Source: Styela clava (Eukaryota; Chordata; Ascidiacea; Stolidobranchia; Styelidae). From it: 64,000 nucleotides of DNA. The notes beneath the pieces are model-generated. The model saw only the letters and a list, made by a program, of their open reading frames with translations. It had not been told where the DNA came from and searched no databases. The translations under genes were made by a program, and so were the position numbers. This document shows, piece after piece, positions 52,320 through 64,000 of the stretch. The DNA is taken from NCBI RefSeq assembly GCF_964204865.1, contig NC_135261.1:4340001-4404000 (forward strand), written 5' to 3'. Position 1 is the stretch's first letter, and the number at the start of each line of letters is the position of its first letter.

Positions 52320-54680
52320 AATTTGCATGTATTCGGAGGTCATGTTATAGATAAAAAAAAACAGAACAGCTATAAGCAACAAAATGGAAATGAGAAATTA
52401 CACAAAAAACAGTGAATAAATGAAACCACAACATGATGGATTTTTAATGAGGCAGCATATGACAAGAGAAAAATTAGCTGAATAAATAATGAAGACGAAT
52501 TTGATGGATGAATTAGTTGCAAAAAAAAGCTCTTTTTGTCCCACAACAATGAAATAATTTTCTATCGGGAATCCACGGAACTATGCTGCGTCCAAAACCA
52601 CTTAAAGCAGTTTAATATATTCTGTTTTAAAAGCACCAGTGTATACCTTCCAACACTGATAGGGTATGTTGGAAACATAGAGAGAATATTCAGGTATTTT
52701 TAGTAATAAGTGACTGCTTTTATCTGGCTCTGTTTGGAGCAAAATCAAGAGCCAGCGTATTACGTCATTATACAAAAAAATTGGGGCTGGCTTCTTTCTG
52801 GGTTGGAAAAAGATAATCTTTGAGCGGCCCTATTAATCGTCTCTGGTTAGATCTTGTTTCATCTGGATTTTTTGACGCGAAATAGACATCTGAATTGTTT
52901 CGCTAATTAGTTGTTAGACAGGAAGTAGACCTATGGACCATTTTGTTGTTGTTGATCGTCATGTTAGTATATCTTTTCTTCTTCTTGTTGGTGTGAAAAA
53001 ATTTTCTCATCGCTTTTCTCATTAACTACTGGACCGATTGCTTTGTAATTTTCCGTGGTTAAAAGCATTTCGCTAAAAGGCATTGTATTTATTTCAAAAA
53101 TTTCTGTGGCCTTTATGAGACTCGTTTATTTTTTTGCGAAGACGTCACCAAAATTGAAAATTGCGCTTCTTGTTGCGGTTCCGCTTTCGCGTAAGTTCAA
53201 CTCTGCTGCTCAACTGCTATACGGCATCTGTAGACTTACTGTGGCATAATGTATACTCGTAGTACTCCGTGTCCATATATTTGAGCACCGCGTTCTTGTT
53301 GTTAGATGTGTTCAATTTGTTTATTGTGTTCATCGCCAAGTGCAGCCAAGAAGGTCCATAATTAGCTGATCTTGAAATATAGCGCCCCCGTCACCACGAG
53401 GGTTTCCGGTCACGTGTATGTTTGAGTTTGATGTATTTTGCTGGGCGGGTGCAGTTGACGGTGGTATGGTTGTACTGTGTTCACGCGCAGCCTATGTAAG
53501 TATATTCTCTTGTGTCACTGAATGCCAAATTCGGTTTTAAGTCGCTCAAATTTTTTTCGACCGTGATTATAAACTTCATATTCGTCCAGAAGATAACTAT
53601 TTTTTAATTTTGCAATTGACTCGTCGGTCAAAGTTTCTTTTCGTTTTGTCGACGTCAATGACTTCCACGATTTCATTCTTCCACTCCATAATCTTGTAAC
53701 TCCTTCAAAAAAACTTGGAAGCATTTTTTCCAGTAATTTTATAGTATTTTCAAATTCTTCTGTTAATCCAATCGCATAATAATTCTCATCGATATGTTTC
53801 TTTGCTAATTCGACTCTGTCGCGGGATTTGATCGAACAAACTGCATCAAAACCACAAAAATATGAACCAATGTTGAACATAAAATCCTTGTTATTGCACA
53901 ACGAAATGTTTTTCATCACACATTCATTAATATTTGGTAAACTGTTCACGGGGTCTTTGACCCTTCCGGTGGCGTCTCCGTATTTCAAATAATTATACTG
54001 GGATGAAAATCGCTGTATGGGATCTCGTATCATATTTATATAGATAGGTTCCTCAAGCCCAAATGCTTTGAAATCAAGAAAATGTATATGTCGATCATAT
54101 AAAGTCGGTTTTTCATCAAAACTAGAAATTTTTTTCATTTCTTTTTCGACTCCGGTAGAACCTGGATGCACCCTAGAAGCGGGGTTTGCGTGAAATACCT
54201 CAAACTTGTTGGTTCTTCCTAAAGCTTGAATTAATTTAAGTAACGATCTGCTTCCACACTTTCCTACTCGATTGTAAAAAACGGTATTGGATTTCAAAAG
54301 TTCTTGTGATGAATTCGCTTTTTTCGGAATTCCTTTAGTAATAGTCTCAATCCTAACAGGCTTTGACGTCATGGCAGTGGTGGTCTTTATAGTAGCTGCA
54401 GTAGAAATACCTTGTTTGGTGTTATTTCCAGACGTTGGATAAAGCAGAATTTCTCTCCTAATAGGTACATTTTCAAATTTTGATTCTAAGTGTCCAATAC
54501 CATGAAAATTTCTAGAGATAACTGATCTTTGAGCTTCCCAGTATGTCCATACAAATAGTATTGCAACTATTGAAAACGCTATCAATGTTAACAGATAACT
54601 AAAAAGCAATTTCATAATTCTAAATCAAGAAAATAAAAATAGGTTTCAATTAAACAAGAGAGTAAAGCTTGAATATTTCG
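52320..54680 (-). repeat. Sulfotransferase duplication block C
   Basis: Contains gene 3 plus TTTGCATGTATTCGGAGGTC, GACGAATTTGATGGATGAAT, GTGACTGCTTTTATCTGGCT, GACGCGAAATAGACATCTG and the TTAACTACTGGACCGATTGC repeat, in the order seen in blocks A and D. Bracket motifs ATATATTTGAGCACCGCGTT (53275) and AACAAGAGAGTAAAGCTTGA (54653). Confidence 0.75.
53515..54615 (-). CDS. Uronyl 2-O-sulfotransferase-like, gene 3
   Basis: 366 residues in one exon; four fewer in the stem than genes 1 and 2. NRVGKCGSRS (115-124), His176 and His178 in YDRHIHFLDF, IRDPIQRFSS and the C-terminus match the family. Residues ~126-157 (KLIQALGRTNKFEVFHANPA and SRVHPGSTG) differ strongly from the block LHLVRVLGNMKGF...NDV shared by the other three, while the following 200 residues are nearly identical, a mosaic pattern. 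Reading frame and catalytic residues are intact. The upstream flank is closest to gene 4 (GAGATATACGTGAGCGCC; GGGTGAACAACCCCC). Confidence 0.88.
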   Translation of the reverse strand: MKLLFSYLLTLIAFSIVAILFVWTYWEAQRSVISRNFHGIGHLESKFENVPIRREILLYPTSGNNTKQGISTAATIKTTTAMTSKPVRIETITKGIPKKANSSQELLKSNTVFYNRVGKCGSRSLLKLIQALGRTNKFEVFHANPASRVHPGSTGVEKEMKKISSFDEKPTLYDRHIHFLDFKAFGLEEPIYINMIRDPIQRFSSQYNYLKYGDATGRVKDPVNSLPNINECVMKNISLCNNKDFMFNIGSYFCGFDAVCSIKSRDRVELAKKHIDENYYAIGLTEEFENTIKLLEKMLPSFFEGVTRLWSGRMKSWKSLTSTKRKETLTDESIAKLKNSYLLDEYEVYNHGRKKFERLKTEFGIQ

Positions 54681-56159
54681 AGATATACGTGAGCGCCTGT
54701 AATTTCCCCACAGAAGGGTGAACAACCCCCTCGCGTTTTTAACGTTTTTTTTTTTGAATACATAACAAACGTAAATCACGAGAAAATGAACTATGTATGT
54801 GTGAAAGTTGCATGCATAGACTTGCTACAACAGACAGAATCGTTACAGCAGACTTGTACAATTAGAACCGTCTGCCCTCCCGACAGTAATAGGCATTCAA
54901 CTTCTTATTTGCAAAAATGTAACGGTAATGCTTGAGGGATTGCTGATTGCATTCTTGTGTGGCTGGTTTGAGATTGATATTTAAAATGATAACCTCCAGT
55001 CAAACGCTATGCTGTAAAGTGTAACTGAAAAAAAAAAAAAAACACGATCAAAAGGACATTCTAGAATTGATATAATGGAATGCATGGCTTCTCCACGGGC
55101 CGAACGATTGTTCTTGTGGGCCGCAGGTTGCGGACCCCCGAGTCAGACATAGAGAATCCGTTACTAAGATTTTGAATCCAACACTTATTGTTTCCTCATT
55201 GCCCGAACTTATATCAAACTTTATATGAATGTGCCTACAAGCGATCGCCATACCATGACGTATTTGTGTAGCGGTTAACACCCTCCTGAGAAGTACGTAG
55301 TATGCCCAAAACCATAGTGAAAAGCGTATTTGCAAATTCGTATTTGCGAATTTAAAAGCAAAAAACGCTGAATATATTCAATCCGAAAATTTGGTTTGTT
55401 TTATCAGTATTTAAGTAAAAACTTTGGGTACTCTTGTAGTTTGTGTTTTATTCCTATTTTTCTTATTTCAGTTCGATTACGACTTCGCGGACTGTCTGTG
55501 TTAGCTAAGTGAATATACCACCTGACCATGTCCCTTAACACAACTTGATGTAGGTGAACAAAATAAGTTATCTCCATATTGGTACACATATTTCTGGAGC
55601 GCCGAATCTTGTACTCAAATAATTCGAAAATTGGAATAAACAACATAAAAATATTGGAAATGAGTAAAGAAATCGTATAAAAAAGTTATATGCGACGTGA
55701 CGTCACCAGAATTTACTCGAGCGTTTCACGTACTTTTATACACGCACACGCTAAGTAAATACACATTGTGTGAAAAGGTTTAAGATGTATTACTATGCGA
55801 AAATGTATAAGAGATACTGTAACACAGACGAGGTTGCCTGTGTATGCACGAAACTTAGTCAGATAGACATTTTTATATGAAACTCAATTAGACAGATAAT
55901 AATTGGTCATTTATGCTAGGCTCAGGCATTCACTATTACAGATGTCAAAGCAATAGATGCTCGTAAAAAAGGTAATTTTATCCAAAGTGAGGTCATCCGA
56001 CGAGATAGGTATTTCACTGTCTCTGTCAAATAATAGTGTCGCATCACACTTATTTCTATAGCAAAATGTTTAGTACTATTGATTGATTGAAATGTTTCTG
56101 CAGGTACATTAGGCGTCATGATGAGCAAAACAGCTAGCGGGTCCGGTCCGAGGCCCAAA
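54681..56159. other. Gene-free stretch with MITE
   Basis: No coding exon seen. A repeat-like hAT end (GGGCCGCAGGTTGCGGACCC) lies near 55118-55138, and a MITE at 55427-55603. The small minus-strand frames are unsupported. Confidence 0.4.
55427..55603. mobile_element. GGYRCTCC-family MITE, eroded
   Basis: Starts GGTACTCTTGTAGTTTGTG and ends TATTTCTGGAGCGCC. Flanks AAACTTTG and GAATCTTG match weakly (5/8). Confidence 0.6.
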
Positions 56160-57240
56160 ATGTGGGTTTCAATAGTCTTGAAGGTCTAAAAGCGTCGTAA
56201 GATACGGAAAATTGATATGTGTGATAAAAAAATGTTTTTCTTTACATTTTTGGAGAGGAAAGGGTGGAGGGTCGGAACTCATCCCATATCTCTATCCCTT
56301 CATCAATATGCATAAAAAGTACGGACCTTCTGAAGTATGCGCACCAAGATGGCGCACAACATGAACTCAGGTTGTGTACCAGGTTAGGGTTCAGGTTGTG
56401 CGACATTTTGGTGCGCATACTTTAGGAGTACCAAAAGTATTTTACCTATTCAATATAGATCCTAAGCAAGTGTCATGCGCTAGTCGCACTCACGCGTATG
56501 AACATTTTAAGTAGCTTATGAGCGCATAATTAAGCATTATAGTAATAATAAGATAGAATATTAGTAGTTGTACTACAGCAAATACTAAGCCTAATTCATC
56601 TCCGAGAATTACAAAATCCCCATCTGGGTAGAAATTCCTTCACCGATTGGCGTAATATCGTAGTATTTTATCGGACTTTGCATAACCGAAGCTCGATCGC
56701 ACTCCGTGGACACGTCTACATTCTTATCAAACCGATGCGACAAATAAACTCCTCATATCCTCAGGCAAATACTACGCATGAACAGCCGTAACAGTTACTG
56801 AGGCTTGACAACAGGACCGAGTATTCCACATTTGCGATGTTATCTGTAACAGAAAGCTGCGGTATAAGTGATGTTAGTGAATTTTGTGGAATTTTAGTTT
56901 AGGTCTTTAGTAGAGTAAGAAAATTTGGTTGGTGTTACTATAGCGTGAGGTCCTATCAGTCTATTGAGATATGTAGGATGACCAGGTAAGCTCTGAGCTT
57001 TAATGCGTTAGGGAAGTGTTCTTCAATCTTTTACTACGTGTTATGCCTTTTCTACCTCTGCATCTGTTTCATAACACAAAACTGGCTGTCATGTATTTAG
57101 TATAGTATATTTGACCCAGGCCATAGTTGTAAACCTCAATATACCATTCCTTTTTTGTATAACCGGGGTCTGACTTGGTATACCCTTGGGTACAAAGTAT
57201 ACCTGGTTGAATAACACTGCGTTAGGGTCATATATAAGCA
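56160..57240 (-). repeat. Inverted duplication, right arm
   Basis: Reverse-order partner of 47540-49420. Part of it (CTCAGGCAAATACTACGCAT to TTTAGTTTAGGT) is repeated once more in direct orientation at 57655-57830. Confidence 0.75.
56323..56432. mobile_element. 110-bp palindromic GGYRCTCC-family MITE
   Basis: Starts GGACCTTCTGAAGTATGCGC and ends CATACTTTAGGAGTACC. Flanks AAAAGTAC and AAAAGTAT match 7/8. It pairs in position with 49113-49218. Confidence 0.8.
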
Positions 57241-57289
57241 ATGGATCGCTTGATTAAATGTATGAAAATAGTATTTCACACAAGATGTC

Positions 57290-57560
57290 AGGTAGGGTGG
57301 TTCACGTAAGCCCAGGTCGGTTACGGCTTCATCCACCATTAAGTTCATGCTTCCGAAAACGAATACCTAACTAATCCCATACCCGACATGAAATGGTAAC
57401 CGGACGAGAGGCCGTGGTTCGCCATATGGTTAAGCCGTCTTATCGGCTTTACTTTCCCCGAGATAAATATTGCGAACCCACTCAGAGTAATCAGAGGTTC
57501 GGTGGCGAGCGCATTCCCAACGCTTAGCACGATAAGCCACACCGCAGCGATTTCGAACCG
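57290..57560 (+). repeat. SINE, rearranged copy
   Basis: GGTTACGGCTTCATCCACCA, ACCGGACGAGAGGCCGTGGT and AAGCCGTCTTATCGGCTTT are the body and tail, followed by head pieces (GGTGGCGAGCGCATTCCCAA) in the opposite orientation, so two fragments are joined. Frames across it are not genes. Confidence 0.6.
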
Positions 57561-57654
57561 CTGCTTTAATGTATTTGATTAAATTCCTCGTCGCAATAAC
57601 TCGCCTGCATGTACGCCGCGATCTTATTGACATTCTAATTAAAGAAACTTTTTA

Positions 57655-57830
57655 TATCCTCAGGCAAATACTACGCATGAAACCTATCAGCCGTAAAAGT
57701 TACTGAGGCTTGACAACAGGTAGACAGGACCGAGTATTTCACATTTGCGATGTTATCTGTAACAGAACGCTGCGACCTAGGTGATGTCAGTGATTTTGTG
57801 GAATTTTAGTTTAGGTATTTAGTAGAGTAA
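57655..57830. repeat. Third copy of the inverted-duplication core
   Basis: Matches 56755-56900, with two small insertions (AACCTATC; GTAGACAG), after a SINE-bearing interval. It shows that the region was rearranged after the inverted duplication. Confidence 0.65.
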
Positions 57831-58060
57831 GAAATGTAGTTTGGTGTTACTGTAGCGTATGGCCTATTGGCGTATGTACGATGCCCAGATCGGTTCCGTT
57901 ACATTTGAACCCACGTACATTTGAACCCATGAAAATTGCACCTGTATGCTATTGCACCTATGGAATTTTTTTTGTTTTACGGATAGTTGAACCCATACTG
58001 ACCCTAACTCATGGGTTTTAGCACCCGCATATAGAACCCGTGGATATACACATGGGTATA

Positions 58061-59047
<987 letters not shown>

Positions 59048-59947
59048 AGTCATATATAAAAGATGGAAACATAGCTCTACCCTGCGCCTTGAGTACTACA
59101 CGCTATAGTAAAACCTTGAGGTAGAAATAGAGCTGGTCATTTCGAATAGGATATTCGAATTGAATAGTAAGTTATTCGAATCAGTTAATACAAAAATTTC
59201 GTGTCGCGGCCATGTTGCCATTCGTCTGTCTTCAAAATGTCGAGCTAATTTCTACAGTTTTCTTTATTTAAGCCTTATTTTTGCAATGCAATTCGGACAT
59301 ATACCTCGTTTTCCGCCTAACTAGTTATTGCTGAAACATGTTGCTCGTTGTATTTGAACACTCAGCAAACTTACTGGGTCATGGAATTAATGTTTTAGTA
59401 ATTTATTTCTCTGGAGGACCCACTAAAGCGAAAAAGTCACATATAATCACAGATCTCCGAGTATTCGAGATTCGATTAAAAAAAATTATTTGATTCTGAA
59501 ACTTGATGTAAGATAGGCGAACAAAATTGGTTACCTCCATATTGGTACACACATTTCTGGAGCGCTAAAAGATTTAAGAGTTTTCCCCCATTTTCTCTAA
59601 AAAACAGCTTGTCAAGATATTTCTTTACTGGTTAAAGACCTCGAACTAACAAGACAAATCTCGTGAGCTGAATATGTCGTGTCTACACTTCCGCACTAAA
59701 AGGATTAACTGCATCGTTCACACTCGTAAAGCCTTTCTCCTGATGCTATGTTGGCAGAACAACGACATGAACTAGATTGTAAAAACAGTTGAATATATCA
59801 TAAAAATTTGTTTTAATCACGATATAATGAGTGAGTCTACAAGAGTTCGGCCTGTGAAAAAAACGGCATGAAGTGGTTAATAGGGCGATGACTAAGGCGG
59901 TCGTGAAAACTGTTCTGATCGAGACATATCTCTCAACAAGGTTTTGC
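59048..59947. other. Gene-free stretch
   Basis: Holds the right part of a GGYRCTCC-family MITE at about 59500-59566 (AACTTGATGTAAGATAGGCG to TTTCTGGAGCGCT). Nothing else is recognised. Confidence 0.4.
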
Positions 59948-60470
59948 GTACTGACTCAGAAGTAAAGTAGACTCATCTTTGAGCAGCAAAGTTACAGACA
60001 CTCACTCAAAAATGATAGAGACTCATCTCTGAGCAAAGTTACGGCCACCCATTCAGAATTAAAGTAGACTCATCTTTAAGCAGCAAAGTTACAGACACTC
60101 ACCCAAGAGTGATAGAGATTGATCTCTGAGTGAAGTTGAGGGCACTAACTCAGATGTAAAGTAGACTCATCTCTGAGCAAAGTTATGGGCACTCACTCAG
60201 AAGTACAGATGCTCATCTCTGAGCAAAGTTACGGGCACTCACTCAGAAGTAAAGTAGACTCATCTCTGAGCAAAGTTACGGGCACTCACTCAGAAGTAAA
60301 GTAGACTCATCTCTGAGCAAAGTTACGGGCACTCACTCAGAAGTAAAGTAGACTTATCTCTGAGCAAAGTTACGGGCACTCAATCAAAAGAAAAAGTAAT
60401 TACGGCACTTGCTCAAAAGTGAAGGAGGCTCAACGCTGACAATAGTCGTGCGCACTCACTTAGAAGGGAA
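59948..60470. repeat. 47-bp minisatellite array, inverted relative to 14036-14712
   Basis: About 11 copies of a 47-bp unit with CTCACTCAGAAGTAAAGTAG and ATCTCTGAGCAAAGTTACGG, the reverse complement of the array at 14036. Central copies (60190-60370) are almost identical, which suggests recent homogenisation. Confidence 0.85.
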
Positions 60471-60976
60471 GGTGACGTGTCTTTAGCTTCGAACAAGGCC
60501 TGTGGAAGTTGACAATGATATATATAGCGATGTGTAAGAAGTTTTTGGTAAGACCGAAATCATGCAGGTTCAGCATTGCCTAACCAATTTATTACACTCT
60601 GTGTGGGGTGGTGGACATGGGATTCGAACCTGGGTTTTCCAAGTTTTTCATTCTAAGGAGGGTGTTTCCAAATTTGGATAAATATTTCGTTATTACTGAT
60701 AAAACTATTTGTAACTTATAAAAATATGTTATGTATTTGACCGATCATCTGCACTGGCATATAAACCACGTTCTGGATATTCAACCACAATTTTATTTAC
60801 GTCAGGAATTGAAGTGTGGGGTCACATCTAAAAATTAAAGAGGGGGTTCAAAAACTTGAGGGGGGTTGTTCACCCTCTATAGGGGTGTGGTGAAATCATG
60901 GGCGCCCACATATATCTCAATATATTTAAGCTTTGCTTTCTTGTTTAATTAAAATCTGTTTTATTGATTTAGAAAT

Positions 60977-62077
60977 ATGAAATTGCTTTTCAGTTATATA
61001 TTAACATTGATTGTGTCTTCATTCGTTGCAATACTGTTTGTATGGACTTATTGGGAAGCACAGAGATCAGTTATCGCTAGAAATTTCCAAGATATTGGAC
61101 ACGTAAAATCAAAATTTAAAAATGTACCTATTGGAAAAGAAATTCTGCTGTATCCCACGTCTGGAAATACCACCAAACAAGTTACTAGTACTGCACCTAC
61201 TATAAGGACCACCACTACCGCGAGGTCAACCCCTGTTAGGATTGAGAAGATTATCAAAGGGATTCCGAAAAAAGAAAAACCATATCGAGAACGTTTGAAA
61301 TCTAAAACTGTTTTTTACAATCGAGTAGGAAAGTGTGGAAGCAGGTCTCTACTTCACCTAGTTCGTGTTTTAGGAAACATGAAAGGATTTGAGGTATTCA
61401 ACTCAAAGGACGTTACTAACGACCATCCAAATTTGACAGAAGTCGAAAAAGAAATGAGAAAAATTTCCAGATTTAATAAAAAACCGACTATATATGATCG
61501 ACACATACATTTTCTTGATTTCAAAGCGTTTGGGCTTGAGGAACCTATCTATATAAATATGATACGAGATCCAATACAGCGATTTTCATCTCAGTATAAT
61601 TATTTGAAATACGGAGACGCTGCTGGAGGGGTCAAAAAACCCAGGAATGATTTACCAAATATAAATGAATGTGTAATGAAAAACATTTCGTTGTGCAACG
61701 ACACAATTTTCATGTTCTACATTGGTTCATATTTTTGCGGGTTTGATAAAGTTTGTTCGATCAGATCCCGCGACAGAGTCGAATTAGCAAAGAAACATAT
61801 CGATGAGAATTATTATGCGATTGGATTAACAGAAGAATTTGAAAATACTATAAAATTACTGGAAAAAATGCTTCCAAGTTTTTTTAAAGGAGTTACAAGA
61901 TTATGGAATAAACAAATGAAAATGTGGAAGTCCATGACAACGACAAAACGAAGAGAAACTTTGACCGAAGAATCAATTGCAAAATTAAAAAATAGTTATT
62001 TTCTGGATGAATATGAAGTTTATAATCATGGTCGAAAAAAATTTGAGCGACTTAAAAACGAATTTGGCATTCAATGA
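60977..62077 (+). CDS. Uronyl 2-O-sulfotransferase-like, gene 4
   Basis: 366 residues, single exon, the only copy on the plus strand. Anchor at 7-25, Thr-rich stem (STAPTIRTTTTARSTP), NRVGKCGSRS (115-124), YDRHIHFLDF with the His pair, IRDPIQRFSSQYNYLKYGD and DRVELAKKHIDENYYAIGL. In stem length and upstream flank it groups with gene 3; in the 126-157 block it groups with genes 1 and 2. The ATG is four bases after an acceptor-like TTGATTTAG. All recognised binding and catalytic residues are present, so it is likely functional. Confidence 0.88.
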   Translation: MKLLFSYILTLIVSSFVAILFVWTYWEAQRSVIARNFQDIGHVKSKFKNVPIGKEILLYPTSGNTTKQVTSTAPTIRTTTTARSTPVRIEKIIKGIPKKEKPYRERLKSKTVFYNRVGKCGSRSLLHLVRVLGNMKGFEVFNSKDVTNDHPNLTEVEKEMRKISRFNKKPTIYDRHIHFLDFKAFGLEEPIYINMIRDPIQRFSSQYNYLKYGDAAGGVKKPRNDLPNINECVMKNISLCNDTIFMFYIGSYFCGFDKVCSIRSRDRVELAKKHIDENYYAIGLTEEFENTIKLLEKMLPSFFKGVTRLWNKQMKMWKSMTTTKRRETLTEESIAKLKNSYFLDEYEVYNHGRKKFERLKNEFGIQ

Positions 62078-62653
62078 TAGAGAAAGAGAAAACACTTACA
62101 TAGGCTGCACGTGAACGCAACACGACTAGACTATTGTTAATGGCACTCGCTCAGCAAAATCTATCAAGCGGAAACACACACGTGACCGGGAATCCTTGTC
62201 GCTATATTTCAAGATTAGCTAATTGTGGGCATTCTAGGTTTCACTTGGAGGTGAAGATAATAACCAAATGAACAAATCTAACAACAAGAGAGCGATGCTC
62301 ATATATATTGACACGAAGTGGTACGGGTATGCAATCTGGCACAGCTGAGCAGCAGATTTGAACTTACGCAAAAGTGGAGGTGCCACAAAGAGTGCTATTT
62401 TTAATTTTTAGGGCGTCATCGCACACAAAAAGCGAATCGCACATAGAGGTCACATACATTTTCGAAATAAATAAATCTCCTTCTAGTAAAAAATTCAATC
62501 TCCAACCGCTGGAAATTTCAAACCAATTGGTCCATTAGTTAATGAGAAAAGGAAATTTTTTAACAACAACAAGAAGAAGGAAAGAAATACTAAAATGACG
62601 ATCAACAACAACAAAATGATCCATAGGTCTACTTCCTGTCCAACAACTAATCA

Positions 62654-62932
62654 GGCGCGGCGGTGTGGCTCAACGGGCTAAGCGTTAGGAATACGCTCGC
62701 CACCGCACCTCTAATTACTTTGCGTGGGTTCGCAGGTTCGAATCCCATGCAGGGATGGTTATGTGCGAGAGGATTGCTGGACTCCTCGCCGTCGTTGGGT
62801 GGTTCACGTAACCGCTGGTCGGTTACGGCTTCCTCCACCACCAAGTCCGAGAGGCCGTGGTTCGCCATATGGATAAGCCGTCTTATCGGCTTTCCTCTCC
62901 CCCGGGATAAATATGTAAATCCTATCCTATCC
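62654..62932 (+). repeat. tRNA-derived SINE, full-length
   Basis: Head GGCGCGGCGGTGTGGCTCAA, B-box GGTTCGAATCCCATGCAGGG, body with ACGTAACCGCTGGTCGGTTA, tail ATATGTAAATCCTATCCTAT. It splits block D sequence that is continuous in blocks A and C, with CAG repeated at both edges. Frames through it are not genes. Confidence 0.88.
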
Positions 62933-63560
62933 AGTAAAACGATCCAGATGTCTATTTCGAGTCAAAAAATCCAGATGAAACCAGTTCTGAATAGAGATGA
63001 GTAACAAGCCCACTCAAACATTATTTTTTCCAACCCGGAAAGTAGTCAGCCCAAATTTTTTTGTATAATAACGTAATACGACGCTTACTCCCGCCTTTTG
63101 CTCTGAACAAAGCCAGATCAGTGTTGGACGGTATACACCGGTGCTCATAAAACAGATTATAATTCTTAACTGCTTTAAGTGGTTCTGGACGCAGCATAAT
63201 CGCGTGGATCCAGCTTAAAAATGAGTCCATTGTTTTGGGACAGAAAGAGCTTATTTATTCATTAAATTCGTTTTTATTATTTATTCAGCTAATTTTTCTC
63301 TGGTCATATGCGGCCTTATTAAAAAAGCTATTATGTTGTGATTCCATTTATGTATTATATATTTTTTCTGTAATTCCTCAATTCCATTTTGTTGCTTATA
63401 TTTGTTCTCCTCTTTTATATATAACATTATCTCCGAATACATGCAAATTTTTATTTATAGTTGAATTTGGCTTTCATGGATTTGACCAATTTTGTTTCTA
63501 CATTAATTCAAATTAAAAAAGAAGTTTTGCGTTTTATCACAAGTATTCAATCCAAAGTAC

Positions 63561-64000
63561 ACCATTAGGAGAGCAATGCTCAAATATATGGACACGGAGG
63601 GCAAAACAGAATATTCTATCATCAATTCCCTGAAAATCATATTAAAACCAAATTTAGATGTTTAGCTGGAAAATAGCTGAAGGAATTTTTTATGATTGCA
63701 ATTGGCAGACATATAATTTTCGAAATACTACGACTTTGGTCTAAGTTGGGTTATTGCACTACGTCAGGGGTTGGCCAACTTTTTTGGCTCGCGTGCCAAA
63801 ATCGGCTCAATTTAACGACAAAATTTTTCCCTCGTGCCGCCAAAATTAAAATACACAATACTAAACCTTTAAGACAGGTACAGAGAAATTAAAGGCGCTT
63901 TCGCAACTGATCGAAACCCAAAGTATGATTTCTCGGCCACGACACCGCCGGACAATCAATGACACACTTGTCAAACACCTGAGTAAGGGCCAGTTGCCAA
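63561..64000. other. Right edge of window
   Basis: A fragment of the AACAAGAGAGC repeat (GAGAGCAATGCTCAAATATA, 63571-63590) and a possible hAT MITE end (CAGGGGTTGGCCAACTTTTT, 63766-63785) whose partner would lie outside. No gene seen. Confidence 0.4.

Larger units (their letters stand above)
60921..63560 (+). repeat. Sulfotransferase duplication block D (inverted)
   Basis: Contains gene 4 in plus orientation and the reverse complement of the flank shared by blocks A-C (CCAGATGTCTATTTCG, TTTTTTGTATAATAACGTAA, ATGCAAATTTTTATTTATAG). Bracket motifs TATATTTAAGCTTTGCTTTC (60921) and AACAAGAGAGCGATGCTCAT (62283) match in inverted orientation at 20 of 25 positions. Confidence 0.75.

Noticed and set aside
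59948..60470. CRISPR-like array
   Set aside because: Repeats are contiguous 47-bp tandem units without unique spacers, in a eukaryotic context.
62654..62760. Possible tRNA gene (A-box and GGTTCGAATCC B-box)
   Set aside because: The sequence continues into a SINE body and tail, exists in many copies, and does not fold with a proper acceptor stem by eye.

Overview
The window is eukaryotic, AT-rich nuclear DNA: genes with short exons and canonical GT/AG introns, tRNA-derived SINEs, and many short DNA-transposon derivatives with target-site duplications. The gene families (an animal MAGUK scaffold, a Golgi uronyl 2-O-sulfotransferase family, a 7-TM receptor-like family) make it a metazoan. A marine invertebrate deuterostome, perhaps an ascidian tunicate, is my guess from repeat style and lineage-specific families; it is not proven.

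1-13 kb: a fourteen-exon gene (2362-12974, +) for a PALS2/MPP2-type MAGUK scaffold (L27-PDZ-SH3-GUK). The L27, PDZ, SH3 and hook parts are well conserved, but the guanylate-kinase-like domain has lost much of its nucleotide-binding half. The introns hold several palindromic MITEs with exact 8-bp target duplications. A 1.46-kb terminal-inverted-repeat element (370-1832) lies upstream.

13-20 kb: gene-free. It holds a tandem 170-bp duplication, a 47-bp minisatellite and several hAT-type MITEs.

20-41 kb: a tandem duplication of a two-gene module, a small LRR-like protein with an N-myristoylation motif (20978-23036 and 26610-29026) followed by a 302-residue 7-TM protein (24212-25120 and 37415-38323). 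Shared transposon insertions show that both modules descend from one already-invaded ancestor. The second module was inflated by a 4.9-kb hAT transposon relic (29745-34617), itself broken by a TTAA-flanked piggyBac-like element (30859-32814). A fragment near 40.5 kb suggests the array once had a further module.

41-64 kb: four intact single-exon uronyl 2-O-sulfotransferase-like genes (three -, one +), each in a ~1.4-kb cassette bracketed by inverted copies of a ~25-bp motif and inside larger duplicated blocks. Between them are a Gypsy retrotransposon relic interrupted by a hAT MITE, a large inverted duplication (47.5-49.4 versus 56.2-57.2 kb), a fold-back mariner derivative (58061-59047), SINEs and a second array of the same 47-bp minisatellite in the opposite orientation.

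The most interesting candidates are the duplicated LRR/7-TM module and the sulfotransferase cassettes. Exon coordinates were read by eye from splice sites and reading-frame continuity. No alignment or database search was run.
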